Origin: an uncultured Selenomonadaceae bacterium
Lineage (GTDB): Bacteria; Bacillota; Negativicutes; Selenomonadales; Selenomonadaceae
Assembly: GCA_905234235.1 (NCBI GenBank)
Contig: CAJOHN010000013.1
Span: 1-53,212, forward strand
DNA length: 53,212 bases
Direction of reading: 5' to 3'
Part shown: positions 33,954-42,387 of the stretch, one piece after another
Position numbering within the stretch: position 1 is the first letter of the stretch
Layout of the letters: each line of letters starts with the position of its first letter
Made by a program: the position numbers and the translations under genes
The notes under the pieces: model-generated
The model's input: only the letters and a program-made list of their open reading frames with translations
Database searches by the model: none
Told to the model about the DNA's origin: nothing

Positions 33954-35627
33954 ATGAACCTTCCAAAAATCTCGGTGGTTATCCCTTTGTATAACGCCGA
34001 AAAGTACATTGGCAGATGTCTTGACAGCATTTTGGCGCAGACATTTAAAGATTTTGAGGTTATCGTTGTCGACGACCGCTCAACCGATAAGAGCCTTGAA
34101 GTCGTCAAAAGCTACGCGAAAAAATTCGGAAAAAAACTTAAGGCTTCGCAGACGAAAAAGAATTCGGGCGATAACGGCGAACCTTACACAATCGGCGTCG
34201 CTTTGTCCTACGGCGAATATTTGTTGATATTGGATTCCGACTCCGCCATAATCCCGACGGCTTTGGAGGAACTTTATGCCGTTGCCAAGAAATTCAAAGC
34301 TGACGTTGTCGCCTGCGAGAAATATTTATCCGTGCCTTCTAAAGATTGGAACGTTGCCGAGCCCAAGAAGAAACCTACGGAGAAAAGCGAAATTTCGGCT
34401 GAATTTGTCGATAAGCCGACGTTGGTGCCCTTCGACGTTGCCGCGCGCGTTAAAGCCGTCCATAATCGCGAGTTTTTATTGACGCTTTGGTCAAAATTAA
34501 TTCGGCGCGATTTCCTTGTCGAGAACAATATCCAATTCACAATCAACACTATGCAAGACGTTTTGACGACATGTTGTTTGGCGTACACGGCGGAAAAATT
34601 TGTCCGCGTCCCCAATCTGGTTAATTATCATCGTATAAAGAAGAAGTTGGCTGCTAAGTACATAGACATCCCGGGACGCCTCCGTAAATACGTCCGCGCT
34701 TTGACCGGCGGCTTTGAGTACATGGATAATTTTTTGAGCGAACGCGAATTTTTCCAGCAAAATCCCGACATGAAATATCTTGCGCTTGAAACGTATGCCC
34801 GCGAGCCGCTTGCTTACCTCGAAAAAAATTATGCCGAATCTAAACCGCAGGAACTCGATAAAATTTTGCGTGAAGAAATTGACGCGGAAAGTTACCCTGC
34901 GCTGATGGCTTTTATTTTTAATTCGATGTGTTCAAACAAAGCAAGGCTTGCCGAATTGGAAACTGCCGCCAAACAAAGCGAGGCGCAAATTGCCGAGTTG
35001 AAAAACGCCGCCCAGCAAGAAGAAACTCACATTATCAGCTTGGAGAAAGTTGTTCAGCTTGAAAAGGCGCGCATAACCGAGTTAGAAAAATCCGCTAAGC
35101 AAGATAAAGTTCGCGTCGTTGAGTTGACTGAAAAACTTGCGCAACAGGATAAAGCTCACATTTTGGAATTGGACAAGGTCGGGCAACAGGGTAAGGCACG
35201 CGTCGCTGAATTAGAAAAAATTTCTCAGCAGGATAAAGCGCGTATTGCCGAATTGGATAAAGCCGCTCAACAAGCCAAAGCTCGCGTCGCTGAATTAGAA
35301 AAAATTTCTCAGCAGGATAAAGCACGTATAGCTGAGTTGGATAAAGCCGCTCAACAAGTTAAAGCTCGCGTTGCTGAACTTGAGAAAGGTAATCCGCAAG
35401 ATAAAGCCCGCGTCGCTGAATTAGAGGGCGTCGTCCAGCAAAACAAGAATCGCATCGCTGAGTTAGATAAAATTGTTCAGCAGAATAAAACTTACATCGC
35501 TGAGCTTGAAAAGAACAACACGCAGGATAAAACGCGCACCGCCGACATGGAAAAAATCGAACGGCAAGACAAGGCATATATCGCGGGCTTGGAAAAGATG
35601 ATCGCGCAGATTTTAGCTAGGGAGTGA
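33954..35627 (+). CDS. Family 2 glycosyltransferase with long C-terminal coiled-coil repeat tail
   Basis: 557 residues from ATG 33954, with GAGGAG upstream, 8 bases after the previous stop. Residues 1-230 are a GT-A fold: ISVVIPLYNAEKYIGRCLDSI, VVDDRSTD (nucleotide-sugar binding) and the DxD-type DSDS. Residues about 230-320 are helical. Residues about 325-550 are a tandem repeat of 14 residues of the form AELEKxxQQDKARI, about 16 units, which should form a long coiled coil. The tail suggests oligomerisation or docking to a partner. The sugar and acceptor are unknown. Confidence 0.88.
   Translation: MNLPKISVVIPLYNAEKYIGRCLDSILAQTFKDFEVIVVDDRSTDKSLEVVKSYAKKFGKKLKASQTKKNSGDNGEPYTIGVALSYGEYLLILDSDSAIIPTALEELYAVAKKFKADVVACEKYLSVPSKDWNVAEPKKKPTEKSEISAEFVDKPTLVPFDVAARVKAVHNREFLLTLWSKLIRRDFLVENNIQFTINTMQDVLTTCCLAYTAEKFVRVPNLVNYHRIKKKLAAKYIDIPGRLRKYVRALTGGFEYMDNFLSEREFFQQNPDMKYLALETYAREPLAYLEKNYAESKPQELDKILREEIDAESYPALMAFIFNSMCSNKARLAELETAAKQSEAQIAELKNAAQQEETHIISLEKVVQLEKARITELEKSAKQDKVRVVELTEKLAQQDKAHILELDKVGQQGKARVAELEKISQQDKARIAELDKAAQQAKARVAELEKISQQDKARIAELDKAAQQVKARVAELEKGNPQDKARVAELEGVVQQNKNRIAELDKIVQQNKTYIAELEKNNTQDKTRTADMEKIERQDKAYIAGLEKMIAQILARE
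34936..35620 (+). repeat. Coding tandem repeat, 42-base unit
   Basis: About 16 units of 42 bases encode the 14-residue coiled-coil repeat. Within it, two neighbouring 84-base double units around 35200-35370 are almost identical at DNA level, a sign of recent copy-number change by slippage or recombination. Confidence 0.85.
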
Positions 35628-35634
35628 TTTTTGA

Positions 35635-36807
35635 ATGGTATCAGCCAAAATGTATGAGCTGGGCACGAAGAAATCTACAATCCGCACGATATTTGAGTTC
35701 GGACGGAAACGGGCGGCTGAGGTCGGCGAGGAAAATATTTTTGACTTCAGCTTAGGCAACCCCAATGTTCCGACGCCTGATTTTGTTCGCGACGCGGCGA
35801 TTGATATTCTGCAAAATTACGAGCCCGCGCAGGTTCACGGCTACACGGTCGCGCCCGGCAATCCCAACGTTCGCGAGACTTTGGCGCAAAGTATCAATGA
35901 CAAATTTGGAACGCACTTCGCAGGGAAAAATATTTTCGTGACGAGCGGAGCGGCGGCAGCAATTACGATTTGTTTCAAAGCACTCGCGGAAGCCGGCGAC
36001 GAGTTCATAACTTTTGCGCCGTATTTTCCGGAGTATAAAGTTTTTGTCGAATCGGTCGGCGCGACGCTTAAAGTTGTCAAGCCGCGTCCCGAAGATTGGC
36101 AGATTGATTTCGAGGACTTCAAGAAACTTTTATCGCCCAAGACTAAGGCGGTTATCATCAATTCGCCGAACAATCCGAGCGGCGCGGTTTATTCCAAAGA
36201 AACTATCAAGAAATTGACTGACATTCTTAAAGACAGCGGGCAAGATATTTTCCTGATTTGCGACGAACCTTATCGCGAGCTTGCTTACGGCGTCGACGTG
36301 ACTTGGGTTACTGATTTTTATGATAACACGCTGGTTTGCTACTCTTACAGCAAAAGTTTTTCGTTGCCCGGCGAGCGCATTGGTTATATCGTTGTACCGG
36401 ATGAAGTTGCCGACTTCGATAAAATTTTCGGGGTGATAGCGGGGGCGGCGAGAGTTTTAACTCACGTGAACGCGCCGAGTTTGTGGCAGTTAGTCGTTGC
36501 AAAGTGCGCGGGCAAAGCCGTTGACATCACTCCCTACGAACGCAACGGAAAAATTTTATATGACGGGCTGATTGACGCGGGTTTTGAATGCGTTAAGCCG
36601 CAGGGCGCGTTTTATTTATTCCCGAAGACTCTTGAGGCTGATGATTATGCTTTTTGCGAACGGGCGAAGAAATACGATTTACTTTTGGTGCCGGGCGCGG
36701 ACTTCGGTGCCCCCGGTTATTTCCGCGCCGCTTACTGCATAAAGACTGAAACTATTGAACGTTCTTTGCCGTTGTTTAAAAAGCTCGCGGCGGAGTATCG
36801 AGGTTAA
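35635..36807 (+). CDS. Class I/II PLP-dependent aminotransferase
   Basis: 390 residues; the start follows GGGAGTGA. Fold-type I features: VTSGAAAAI phosphate-binding region, NSPNNPSGAVY with the PLP-contacting Asn, CDEPYREL with the Asp, and SYSKSFSLPGERIGY with the Schiff-base Lys. The C-terminal carboxylate-binding Arg is probably in YFRAAYC. It converts an amino acid and a 2-oxoacid; aspartate aminotransferase-like specificity is the best guess. It ends 2 bases before the znuA-like gene. Confidence 0.9.
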   Translation: MVSAKMYELGTKKSTIRTIFEFGRKRAAEVGEENIFDFSLGNPNVPTPDFVRDAAIDILQNYEPAQVHGYTVAPGNPNVRETLAQSINDKFGTHFAGKNIFVTSGAAAAITICFKALAEAGDEFITFAPYFPEYKVFVESVGATLKVVKPRPEDWQIDFEDFKKLLSPKTKAVIINSPNNPSGAVYSKETIKKLTDILKDSGQDIFLICDEPYRELAYGVDVTWVTDFYDNTLVCYSYSKSFSLPGERIGYIVVPDEVADFDKIFGVIAGAARVLTHVNAPSLWQLVVAKCAGKAVDITPYERNGKILYDGLIDAGFECVKPQGAFYLFPKTLEADDYAFCERAKKYDLLLVPGADFGAPGYFRAAYCIKTETIERSLPLFKKLAAEYRG

Positions 36808-36809
36808 TC

Positions 36810-37700
36810 ATGAAAAAAATTCTTTGTCTCGCGCTGATTGTGCTGACGTTCACGGTTATTGGCGGATGCGGTTCCGATAAAAAGGACGACGACAAACTTA
36901 AAATCGTCACGTCGTTTTATCCGATGTATCTCGACACGATAAACATTACTCGCGGCGCGCATGACGTTGAAGTTGTGAACTTGACGCCGCCACAAACCGG
37001 TTGCCTGCACAATTATCAATTGACGCCCGAAGACATGAAAACTTTGGAGACGGCAGATATTTTTGTGATAAACGGGCTGGGTATGGAAAGTTTTTTGGAT
37101 AAGGTTATCGAGTCGTACCCGAATCTAAAAATTATCAACGCAAGCGATACGCCCAACATTGTCCCGATAATGGAAGGTGACGTGCCCAATCCGCATGTGT
37201 GGCTGAGTGTGACGTATGCGATTCATCAAGTGAAAAACATTTTGTCGCAACTGTGCGAGCTTGACCCGAAAAATGCCGACGCTTATAAAATGTGCGCGCT
37301 TGAATACGTAGACGAGCTGACGACCTTGCGCGACGAAATGCAAATCTCAACGACTATGTTGCCGAACAAAGACATCGTGACGTTCCACGAGGCGTTCCCG
37401 TATCTGGCGGCAGAATTTAAATTAAACGTGGCGGCAGTCATCGAGCGCGAACCCGGTACCGAGCCGACACCCCAAGAGCTTGCCGAGACGATTGATAAAA
37501 TAAATTCCTTGCCAGTCAAAATTATTTTCACGGAGCCGCAATATTCTCCAAAAGCGGCGGAGACGATAGCTAATGAAACCGGCGCGAAAATTTTTGAACT
37601 CGACCCAATCGTCACGGGCGAGGCGAAACCGGAGAATATGCTTGATTACAGCCACAGAATGCTAACGAACTTGATGACGTTGGTTAAAGCCCTCCAGTAA
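36810..37700 (+). CDS. Zinc/manganese ABC transporter substrate-binding lipoprotein (ZnuA-like)
   Basis: 296 residues. Signal peptide with lipobox VIGGC (Cys20). It is a cluster A-I metal-binding protein: candidate ligands are His in CLHNYQLTP, His in PNPHVWLS, His in VTFHEAFPY and an acidic residue near ELDPIV. There is no long His-rich loop. It should capture Zn2+ or Mn2+ in the periplasm for an ABC importer, but no permease or ATPase lies beside it. It is the last protein gene of the plus-strand run that began at clpX. Confidence 0.9.
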   Translation: MKKILCLALIVLTFTVIGGCGSDKKDDDKLKIVTSFYPMYLDTINITRGAHDVEVVNLTPPQTGCLHNYQLTPEDMKTLETADIFVINGLGMESFLDKVIESYPNLKIINASDTPNIVPIMEGDVPNPHVWLSVTYAIHQVKNILSQLCELDPKNADAYKMCALEYVDELTTLRDEMQISTTMLPNKDIVTFHEAFPYLAAEFKLNVAAVIEREPGTEPTPQELAETIDKINSLPVKIIFTEPQYSPKAAETIANETGAKIFELDPIVTGEAKPENMLDYSHRMLTNLMTLVKALQ

Positions 37701-37708
37701 AAAAACAC

Positions 37709-37737
37709 TTGCAAAATTTTTAAAGCTGTGTTAGACT
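37709..37737 (+). promoter_or_regulatory. Promoter of tRNA-Pro
   Basis: TTGCAA (37709-37714), a 17-base spacer and TAGACT (37732-37737), 11 bases before the tRNA. One copy of the dispersed octamer (37736-37743) overlaps the end of the -10. Confidence 0.6.
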
Positions 37738-37748
37738 GCGCGGGTAAT

Positions 37749-37825
37749 CGGGACGTAGCTCAGTTTGGGAGAGCGCTTCCTTGGGGTGGAAGAGGTCGTG
37801 AGTTCAAGTCTCGTCGTTCCGACCA
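37749..37825 (+). tRNA. tRNA-Pro (anticodon GGG)
   Basis: 77 bases including an encoded CCA. The acceptor stem CGGGACG pairs with CGTTCCG (one G-T). The D arm follows TAGCTCAG, the anticodon stem CTTCC/GGAAG encloses the loop TTGGGGT with anticodon GGG at the usual place, and the T arm has GTTCAAGTC. All helices close. Confidence 0.97.
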
Positions 37826-37866
37826 ATAAAGAAAGTGCGGGGGCTTTTCCCGTTATAAAAAAAAAT

Positions 37867-37892
37867 CTCCCGTTGAATGCGGGAGTTATTTT
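37867..37892. terminator. Bidirectional terminator between tRNA-Pro and dciA
   Basis: Stem CTCCCG / CGGGAG with a 7-base loop, preceded by a run of A and followed by TTATTTTTTA, so it works on both strands. It overlaps the dciA stop codon. A second, weaker CGGG/CCCG hairpin lies just upstream at about 37838-37853. Confidence 0.85.
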
Positions 37893-38794
37893 TTATTCAG
37901 CGTGAACCTCGCTAAGTCGGGCAGATTGAATTGCAATTCGTTTAAAGTTCGTCGAATAATTGCGGGCGTGAGTTTATCGGGTGTCAATCGTTGTTCTAAC
38001 ATTACCAATTTCAACACGGCGGGCGATTTTTCATCGGCGAAACGAATACTCCCTGCGACTTTTTGAATTAACGACGTCCGCGCAGATTCAATCACTTCCG
38101 GAAAACATTCTCCGCGCATATGCGGCATTCGTTCGAGTAAAATTTTTTGCGCCTCCCAAATTTTCAGCCAAGGAGCGTCATAAAAAATTTTGGCGAGTTC
38201 CTTATTCATTGCTTCGCGCTCTTTGACTCTGCACACGTCGCAGAACATTTTTTCGGGCGGGCAAAGCGCGTCGCATTTGGCGCATTTATGCCAGCCGTTC
38301 GCGAGGCGAAATTTTTGAAGTCGCGCTTGCGATAAAAGCCCCGCTAAAATTTTTTGTCGAAGTGTTTCGTTGGATAATCTCGCCGTCCGTTCCTCGCAAC
38401 GTTTAATTTCTTCGTCCGTCAAAGTTATTTTGTCCATCGGAACTTTAAACTCGTCAACCTGCGCGGCGGGAGGATTTTTTTTGGCTTCAGCGACGATTTG
38501 GAAACCCTTAGCGATTTTGATGTCCTTGACAAGCAATTTCTCTTGCCTGAAGGCTTCATTAATCGCGTCGATAATTTCTTCGGCAAAAAATTTCAACTGG
38601 TCTCCGACGGCGGAACTCTTCGCATAAACGAATAAAATGCCGCGTTCAAGCGTGACGGGCTTAATCTGCGCGGCAATACTTTCGTCAACGAGTTCATGCC
38701 AATGTTGAATCAGTTCGCTACAGATAAATTTTTCATAAGCCGCCTTGCCGAAATCGCGAATATTTTCGTGGAGCACGCGGTCAATCTCAATCAT
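37886..38794 (-). CDS. DciA-like (DUF721) protein with extra zinc-ribbon region
   Basis: 302 residues. Residues 1-105 match the DUF721/DciA pattern (short N-terminal helix, then a KH-like ITLERGILFVYAKSSAVGDQLKFF). Residues about 170-190 hold two CxxC pairs (CAKCDALC and CDVC), a likely zinc ribbon, and the last 100 residues are helical. DciA proteins help load the replicative helicase. The gene overlaps recF by 4 bases, the usual recF-DUF721 arrangement. The long C-terminal part is not part of the standard family. Confidence 0.8.
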   Translation of the reverse strand: MIEIDRVLHENIRDFGKAAYEKFICSELIQHWHELVDESIAAQIKPVTLERGILFVYAKSSAVGDQLKFFAEEIIDAINEAFRQEKLLVKDIKIAKGFQIVAEAKKNPPAAQVDEFKVPMDKITLTDEEIKRCEERTARLSNETLRQKILAGLLSQARLQKFRLANGWHKCAKCDALCPPEKMFCDVCRVKEREAMNKELAKIFYDAPWLKIWEAQKILLERMPHMRGECFPEVIESARTSLIQKVAGSIRFADEKSPAVLKLVMLEQRLTPDKLTPAIIRRTLNELQFNLPDLARFTLNKK

Positions 38795-39882
38795 CCAATC
38801 AGCCTCCCCGCGTCGACTAAAAAAATTTTCCCGAAAATTTGCTTCGGGAAGTAAGCGCGGTCAGTCGCCGTTATCAGCGTCTGGATTTGTTCGCGGTTTA
38901 GGAAGTCAAGCAACATTTCGCGGCGGCTGTAATCCAATTCGCTCATTACGTCATCGAGCAGGAGCAAAGGATATTCGCCCGTTTCGGATTTTAAAAATTC
39001 AAGTTCAGAAAGTTTCAAAGCAAGCGCAACAGTCCTAAGTTGCCCTTGCGAGCCGAAAACCCTAAGCTCCCGACCGTTGATAAAAAATTTTAAATCGTCC
39101 AAGTGCGCGCCGATACTCGTTGAGCCGCGTTGTATATCTTTGAGACGCCGTGCCCGTAACTGCTTAAGAAAATTCTCCGCGATATTTTCTTTGGAATTAA
39201 GCCCGCGCAAGTCGTAGACGATTGATAAACTTTCAGCCCGCACGGAAATTTTTTCTTGGATTGAATTTGCCAGCAGATTTAATTTGCGAATCGAATCCAA
39301 ACGTTTGCTGATAATTTTTTCGGCGAAGTCGGCGAGTTGTTCGTCCCAAAGGTCGAGTTCGGTAGTGAACGCGGAGTCGTCACGGATTTTTTTCAATAGA
39401 GCATTGCGCAACGTGACAAGCCGATTGTATTTAAGCAAGTTCAAAAAATAAACCGGAGAGGATTGCGAAATTTGTGCGTCCAAAAATTTTCTGCGCGTCG
39501 ACGGCGAAGTTTTGAACATGAACAAATCTTCGGGCGAGAAGAATACCGAATTGAGTTTGCCGATAAGTTCACGCGGGCGAATCGGATTGGCGTCGAGTAA
39601 AATTCTGCGCGGACGCGTCGAGGAAATTTCAATCGCCAATTCGTGCGAGACTCCCGCTTTAAAGAACTTAATCCGAGCAAGCGCGACATTCTGACTCCAG
39701 CGAATCAATTCAGATTCTTTACCCGCCCGCGACTTCAACAGCGACGCAAAATTAATCGCTTCAAGAATGTTGGTTTTACCCTGCGCATTGTTCCCGATAA
39801 AAATGTTTATTGCGGCGTTGGGACAAAATTTTAGTTCTGCGAGGTTGCGCCAATCTTTTAAAAAAATTTCGTCGACATACAT
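38791..39882 (-). CDS. recF: DNA replication and repair protein RecF
   Basis: 363 residues. Walker A GNNAQGKTN, an ABC-type signature region near RGSTSIGAHLDDL, and Walker B LLLLDDVMSELD. RecF belongs to the SMC-like ATPases and works with RecO and RecR in gap repair. The ATG follows the dnaN stop directly (no gap), which implies translational coupling. Confidence 0.96.
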   Translation of the reverse strand: MYVDEIFLKDWRNLAELKFCPNAAINIFIGNNAQGKTNILEAINFASLLKSRAGKESELIRWSQNVALARIKFFKAGVSHELAIEISSTRPRRILLDANPIRPRELIGKLNSVFFSPEDLFMFKTSPSTRRKFLDAQISQSSPVYFLNLLKYNRLVTLRNALLKKIRDDSAFTTELDLWDEQLADFAEKIISKRLDSIRKLNLLANSIQEKISVRAESLSIVYDLRGLNSKENIAENFLKQLRARRLKDIQRGSTSIGAHLDDLKFFINGRELRVFGSQGQLRTVALALKLSELEFLKSETGEYPLLLLDDVMSELDYSRREMLLDFLNREQIQTLITATDRAYFPKQIFGKIFLVDAGRLIG

Positions 39883-40992
39883 TTACTCACGAACGGGCGT
39901 TGCAATGTAAACGTAATTGGGGTTGCCGGGCTCAGTGAACATGGCGGGGCTGTATTTGTCGTTCATCTTGATATTCAAACGGATTGAGTCGATAGTTTTC
40001 AGCATGTCGGCGATGTAGTTGCCGTTGAATGCAATATCCAAGTCGTCGCCGGTAATTTTTGCGTCGACAGTTTTAACCGCGCCACCGACTTCCGGCGAAG
40101 TAGAGGAAATCTCGATGTCACCATGACAGAATCTAAATTTAACCGTGTTGTATTCGGTCTCCTTAGCCATAAGCAAGACAAAATCCACAGCATTTTTGAA
40201 ATCAGGAGTGCTAACCATAACCTCCGTCGTGTGGGAAGTCGGAATAACTTTTTCGTAAGGCGGGAATACGCCATCGATAAGCCGTGCAGTTAAAAAGATG
40301 TTATCAATGGTAAACGTCAGATAGCGCGTCGAGTAATTCAGCGTTACATATTCATTAAATTCCTTCGGGTCGATACGCGTTAAAATTCCGCGCAGAGATT
40401 CAGCAGGCACAATGAAACTGCAATCCTCATGAGTGCCTTCGAGATTTGCTTTGGATAAGGCAAGGCGATTTGCATTCGTGGCGATAAGCGAAAGTACATT
40501 ATTCTTAATTTCAAAGCAACAGCCCGTGAAAATCGGACGTTCGGGTTCCTTAGCGACGGCGAAGACAGTCATCTTAATCAACTCGTAAAGGGCGGGCATG
40601 GTGAGGCTAAAGGAGTGTTCGGTTTCGGGCGTTTTAACTTTTGGGAAGTCTGCAACGGACATCTTTAACAGGTCAACGCTCGCACCGCCCGAAGAAATCG
40701 ACAAAGTGTTATTGGTTTCCTCGTCGGAAAAAGTTACCGTATCGTCGGGCATGTTGCGAACAAATTCTTGGAGACGTTTGCCGCTGACAACAACCTCGCC
40801 CGGCTCCTCCGTGCTGACGGAAATACGTGCGATTATACCAGTAGAAAAATTATTCGCCTGCAGTTCAAGCGTGGAGCCTTCGACTTTGATATAAATGCCA
40901 GCTAAAACCGGCGTCATCGGCTTAACTGCCACCGCCCGAATCACAAATTGCAATGCTTCGATCAAATCTTCCTTATAACAGTGGAATTTCAT
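39883..40992 (-). CDS. dnaN: DNA polymerase III sliding clamp (beta subunit)
   Basis: 369 residues, normal length, with three consecutive clamp folds. Typical segments are the N-terminal MKFHCYKEDLIEALQFVIRAV and the C-terminal YSPAMFTEPGNPNYVYIATPVR, including the region that binds clamp-binding motifs. The start follows GGAGGAAAG. It begins the operon dnaN-recF-dciA. dnaA is not upstream; a divergent chelatase gene is there instead. Confidence 0.97.
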   Translation of the reverse strand: MKFHCYKEDLIEALQFVIRAVAVKPMTPVLAGIYIKVEGSTLELQANNFSTGIIARISVSTEEPGEVVVSGKRLQEFVRNMPDDTVTFSDEETNNTLSISSGGASVDLLKMSVADFPKVKTPETEHSFSLTMPALYELIKMTVFAVAKEPERPIFTGCCFEIKNNVLSLIATNANRLALSKANLEGTHEDCSFIVPAESLRGILTRIDPKEFNEYVTLNYSTRYLTFTIDNIFLTARLIDGVFPPYEKVIPTSHTTEVMVSTPDFKNAVDFVLLMAKETEYNTVKFRFCHGDIEISSTSPEVGGAVKTVDAKITGDDLDIAFNGNYIADMLKTIDSIRLNIKMNDKYSPAMFTEPGNPNYVYIATPVRE

Positions 40993-41025
40993 TTAAACTT
41001 TCCTCCCTAAAAAAATTACCGCCGC

Positions 41026-41075
41026 ATTGTACACCATTCAAAACAATTTGACAAACAAATTTAACGCGCTAAAAT
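41026..41075. promoter_or_regulatory. Divergent promoters of dnaN and cbiK sharing one -35 region
   Basis: Minus strand (dnaN): TTGTCA (41054-41049), 17-base spacer, TACAAT (41031-41026). Plus strand (cbiK): TTGACA (41048-41053), 16-base spacer, TAAAAT (41070-41075). The two -35 hexamers overlap in the same seven bases, so the polymerases compete. Confidence 0.75.
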
Positions 41076-41137
41076 AAATTGACTCCTCAGCAAGAAATGT
41101 ATGAGCGATGATAAAAAAAATTCTGGGAGGAGTTCAG

Positions 41138-42118
41138 ATGAAATCTTGGAAAAAATTTTTGGCGGTAAGTGCGGCGTGTTCGGGGTTATTCTTCGCGCAC
41201 GCCGACGCCGCCTACGTGCTTAACGACGAGGTTGAAAATCCGCCCGCCGCTCTGCAAATGGCTACTCAAATCGGCGTCCTCAGTTACAAAAATAACGCCT
41301 TCGATAGCTACATGGACAAGGACGCGATTGTTGTGTTGAGTTTCGGCACGACTTTCAAAGACCAACGCGCTAAATCTATCGACGCGACCGCGCAGGCGAT
41401 TCAAGCCGCTCATCCCAAAGCAAAAGTTGTTACCGCGTTCACGAGCCATATCGTCCTTAAGCACATCATGGAGAACGAGGGCAAGTGCGATTACCTGACG
41501 CCCGAACAAACTCTCGACCAACTTAAGCGCGAAGGTTACACGCGGATTGCTCTCGTCTCGCTGGATGTTATTCCCGGCATGGAGTACAAATATGACGTTG
41601 CGCTCTTCCACCAGTATAAAACGGAATTCAAAGCTATGACGCTCGCGACGCCGCTGATGTATTGGCAGGGGCAGGAAGAACAGCCCGACGACGTTATGGA
41701 AGTCATGCAGGCGTTGAATTTGCCCGCGTACAAAAAGGGCACGGCGATACTTTTAATGGCGCACGGCACGCCCGACCCGTCCAACGCGTATTATTCCGTT
41801 ATGCAGTCGAAACTTAAGCAGATGAAACGTAACGACGTTCACATTTATACTGTCGAAGGCTGGCCACGTTTGGAAGATTGGGCGGGCAAGCTCAAAATGC
41901 ACAAGGTTGAAAAAATAATTCTGATGCCGCTGATGATGGTTGCGGGCGACCACGCGACAAACGACATGGCGGGCGATGAGGAAGATTCGCACAAAGTTAT
42001 TCTGCAAAATATGGGCTTCAAAGTCGAAACCAAATTGCAAGGGCTCGGCGAGAATAAAAAGATTCGTAACATATTCGTCGAACGCGCAAACGAGGCTTGG
42101 GACGCTCTCACAAAATAA
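41138..42118 (+). CDS. cbiK: Exported CbiK-type sirohydrochlorin/porphyrin metal chelatase
   Basis: 326 residues from ATG 41138, with GGGAGGAG upstream. A signal peptide (about 1-24, cleavage near ADA) precedes the type II chelatase fold: VVLSFGTTFKDQR, MAHGTPDPSN with the catalytic His, and MVAGDHATNDMAGDE with the second metal-binding His. Cytosolic CbiK inserts cobalt in anaerobic cobalamin synthesis. Exported homologues are known in Desulfovibrio, where a role in haem or iron handling is suspected. No other cobalamin genes are nearby. Confidence 0.9.
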   Translation: MKSWKKFLAVSAACSGLFFAHADAAYVLNDEVENPPAALQMATQIGVLSYKNNAFDSYMDKDAIVVLSFGTTFKDQRAKSIDATAQAIQAAHPKAKVVTAFTSHIVLKHIMENEGKCDYLTPEQTLDQLKREGYTRIALVSLDVIPGMEYKYDVALFHQYKTEFKAMTLATPLMYWQGQEEQPDDVMEVMQALNLPAYKKGTAILLMAHGTPDPSNAYYSVMQSKLKQMKRNDVHIYTVEGWPRLEDWAGKLKMHKVEKIILMPLMMVAGDHATNDMAGDEEDSHKVILQNMGFKVETKLQGLGENKKIRNIFVERANEAWDALTK

Positions 42119-42137
42119 AATCCTAATCCCAATCTTT

Positions 42138-42168
42138 GCTCCCTGATTTTTTTAGGGAGTTCTTTTTT
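42138..42168 (+). terminator. Terminator of cbiK
   Basis: CTCCCT, an 8-base T-rich loop, AGGGAG, then TTCTTTTTT, 20 bases past the stop. Confidence 0.88.
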
Positions 42169-42180
42169 CGCAATGATTGA

Positions 42181-42209
42181 TTGACATTCCCCGCACGTTA
42201 AACTAAAAT
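42181..42209 (+). promoter_or_regulatory. Promoter of leader RNA 1 and the first tandem chemoreceptor
   Basis: A perfect TTGACA (42181-42186), a 17-base spacer and TAAAAT (42204-42209). Transcription from about 42216 gives a 5' leader of about 170 bases. Confidence 0.8.
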
Positions 42210-42224
42210 CGCGTTGCTTAAAAA

Positions 42225-42380
42225 TATGCGGAAAGTAACTCTTGCGAGGGGAGGAACGCTATAGATTATCTGTCCTGCAAGTTTTAAAACTACCGCACGA
42301 ACGACGGGAAGTCATGCCCGATTCACGGGAAATACGTTCAAACATTGAAACGGGCGGTCATGCCGCTAAAAGAGGAGGAA
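42225..42380 (+). ncRNA. Structured 5' leader RNA 1 (candidate riboswitch-like element)
   Basis: It is homologous to 44275-44425, although these are leaders rather than coding DNA. Shared core: TATAGA, then TCCxGCA, AAACTACCGCA, GAACGACGGGAAGTCA, GCCCGA, GGGAAA, CGTTCAA, TTGA and GGGCGGT. Predicted pairings: TGCGG 42227-42231 with CCGCA 42293-42297; CTTGC/AGGA with TCCT/GCAAG (42241-42281); GAACG 42299-42303 with CGTTC 42335-42339; CGGG with CCCG inside it; a GCGG/CCGC hairpin (about 42353-42367) just before the ribosome site AGGAGG. The CCCG strand could instead pair with GGGC at 42352. I find no match to riboswitch cores I know. Confidence 0.6.
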
Positions 42381-42387
42381 GTTTTTT

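Noticed and set aside
35095-35325. Minus-strand open frames within the glycosyltransferase tail
   Set aside because: They are antisense shadows created by the 42-base periodicity.
34936-35620. Regular 42-base repeats that could be taken for a CRISPR array
   Set aside because: There are no unique spacers; every base is repeat and the frame encodes a 14-residue coiled-coil unit.
39883-41110. Possible replication origin next to dnaN
   Set aside because: There is no dnaA gene, no cluster of TTATCCACA-like boxes and no AT-rich unwinding region beyond two overlapping promoters.
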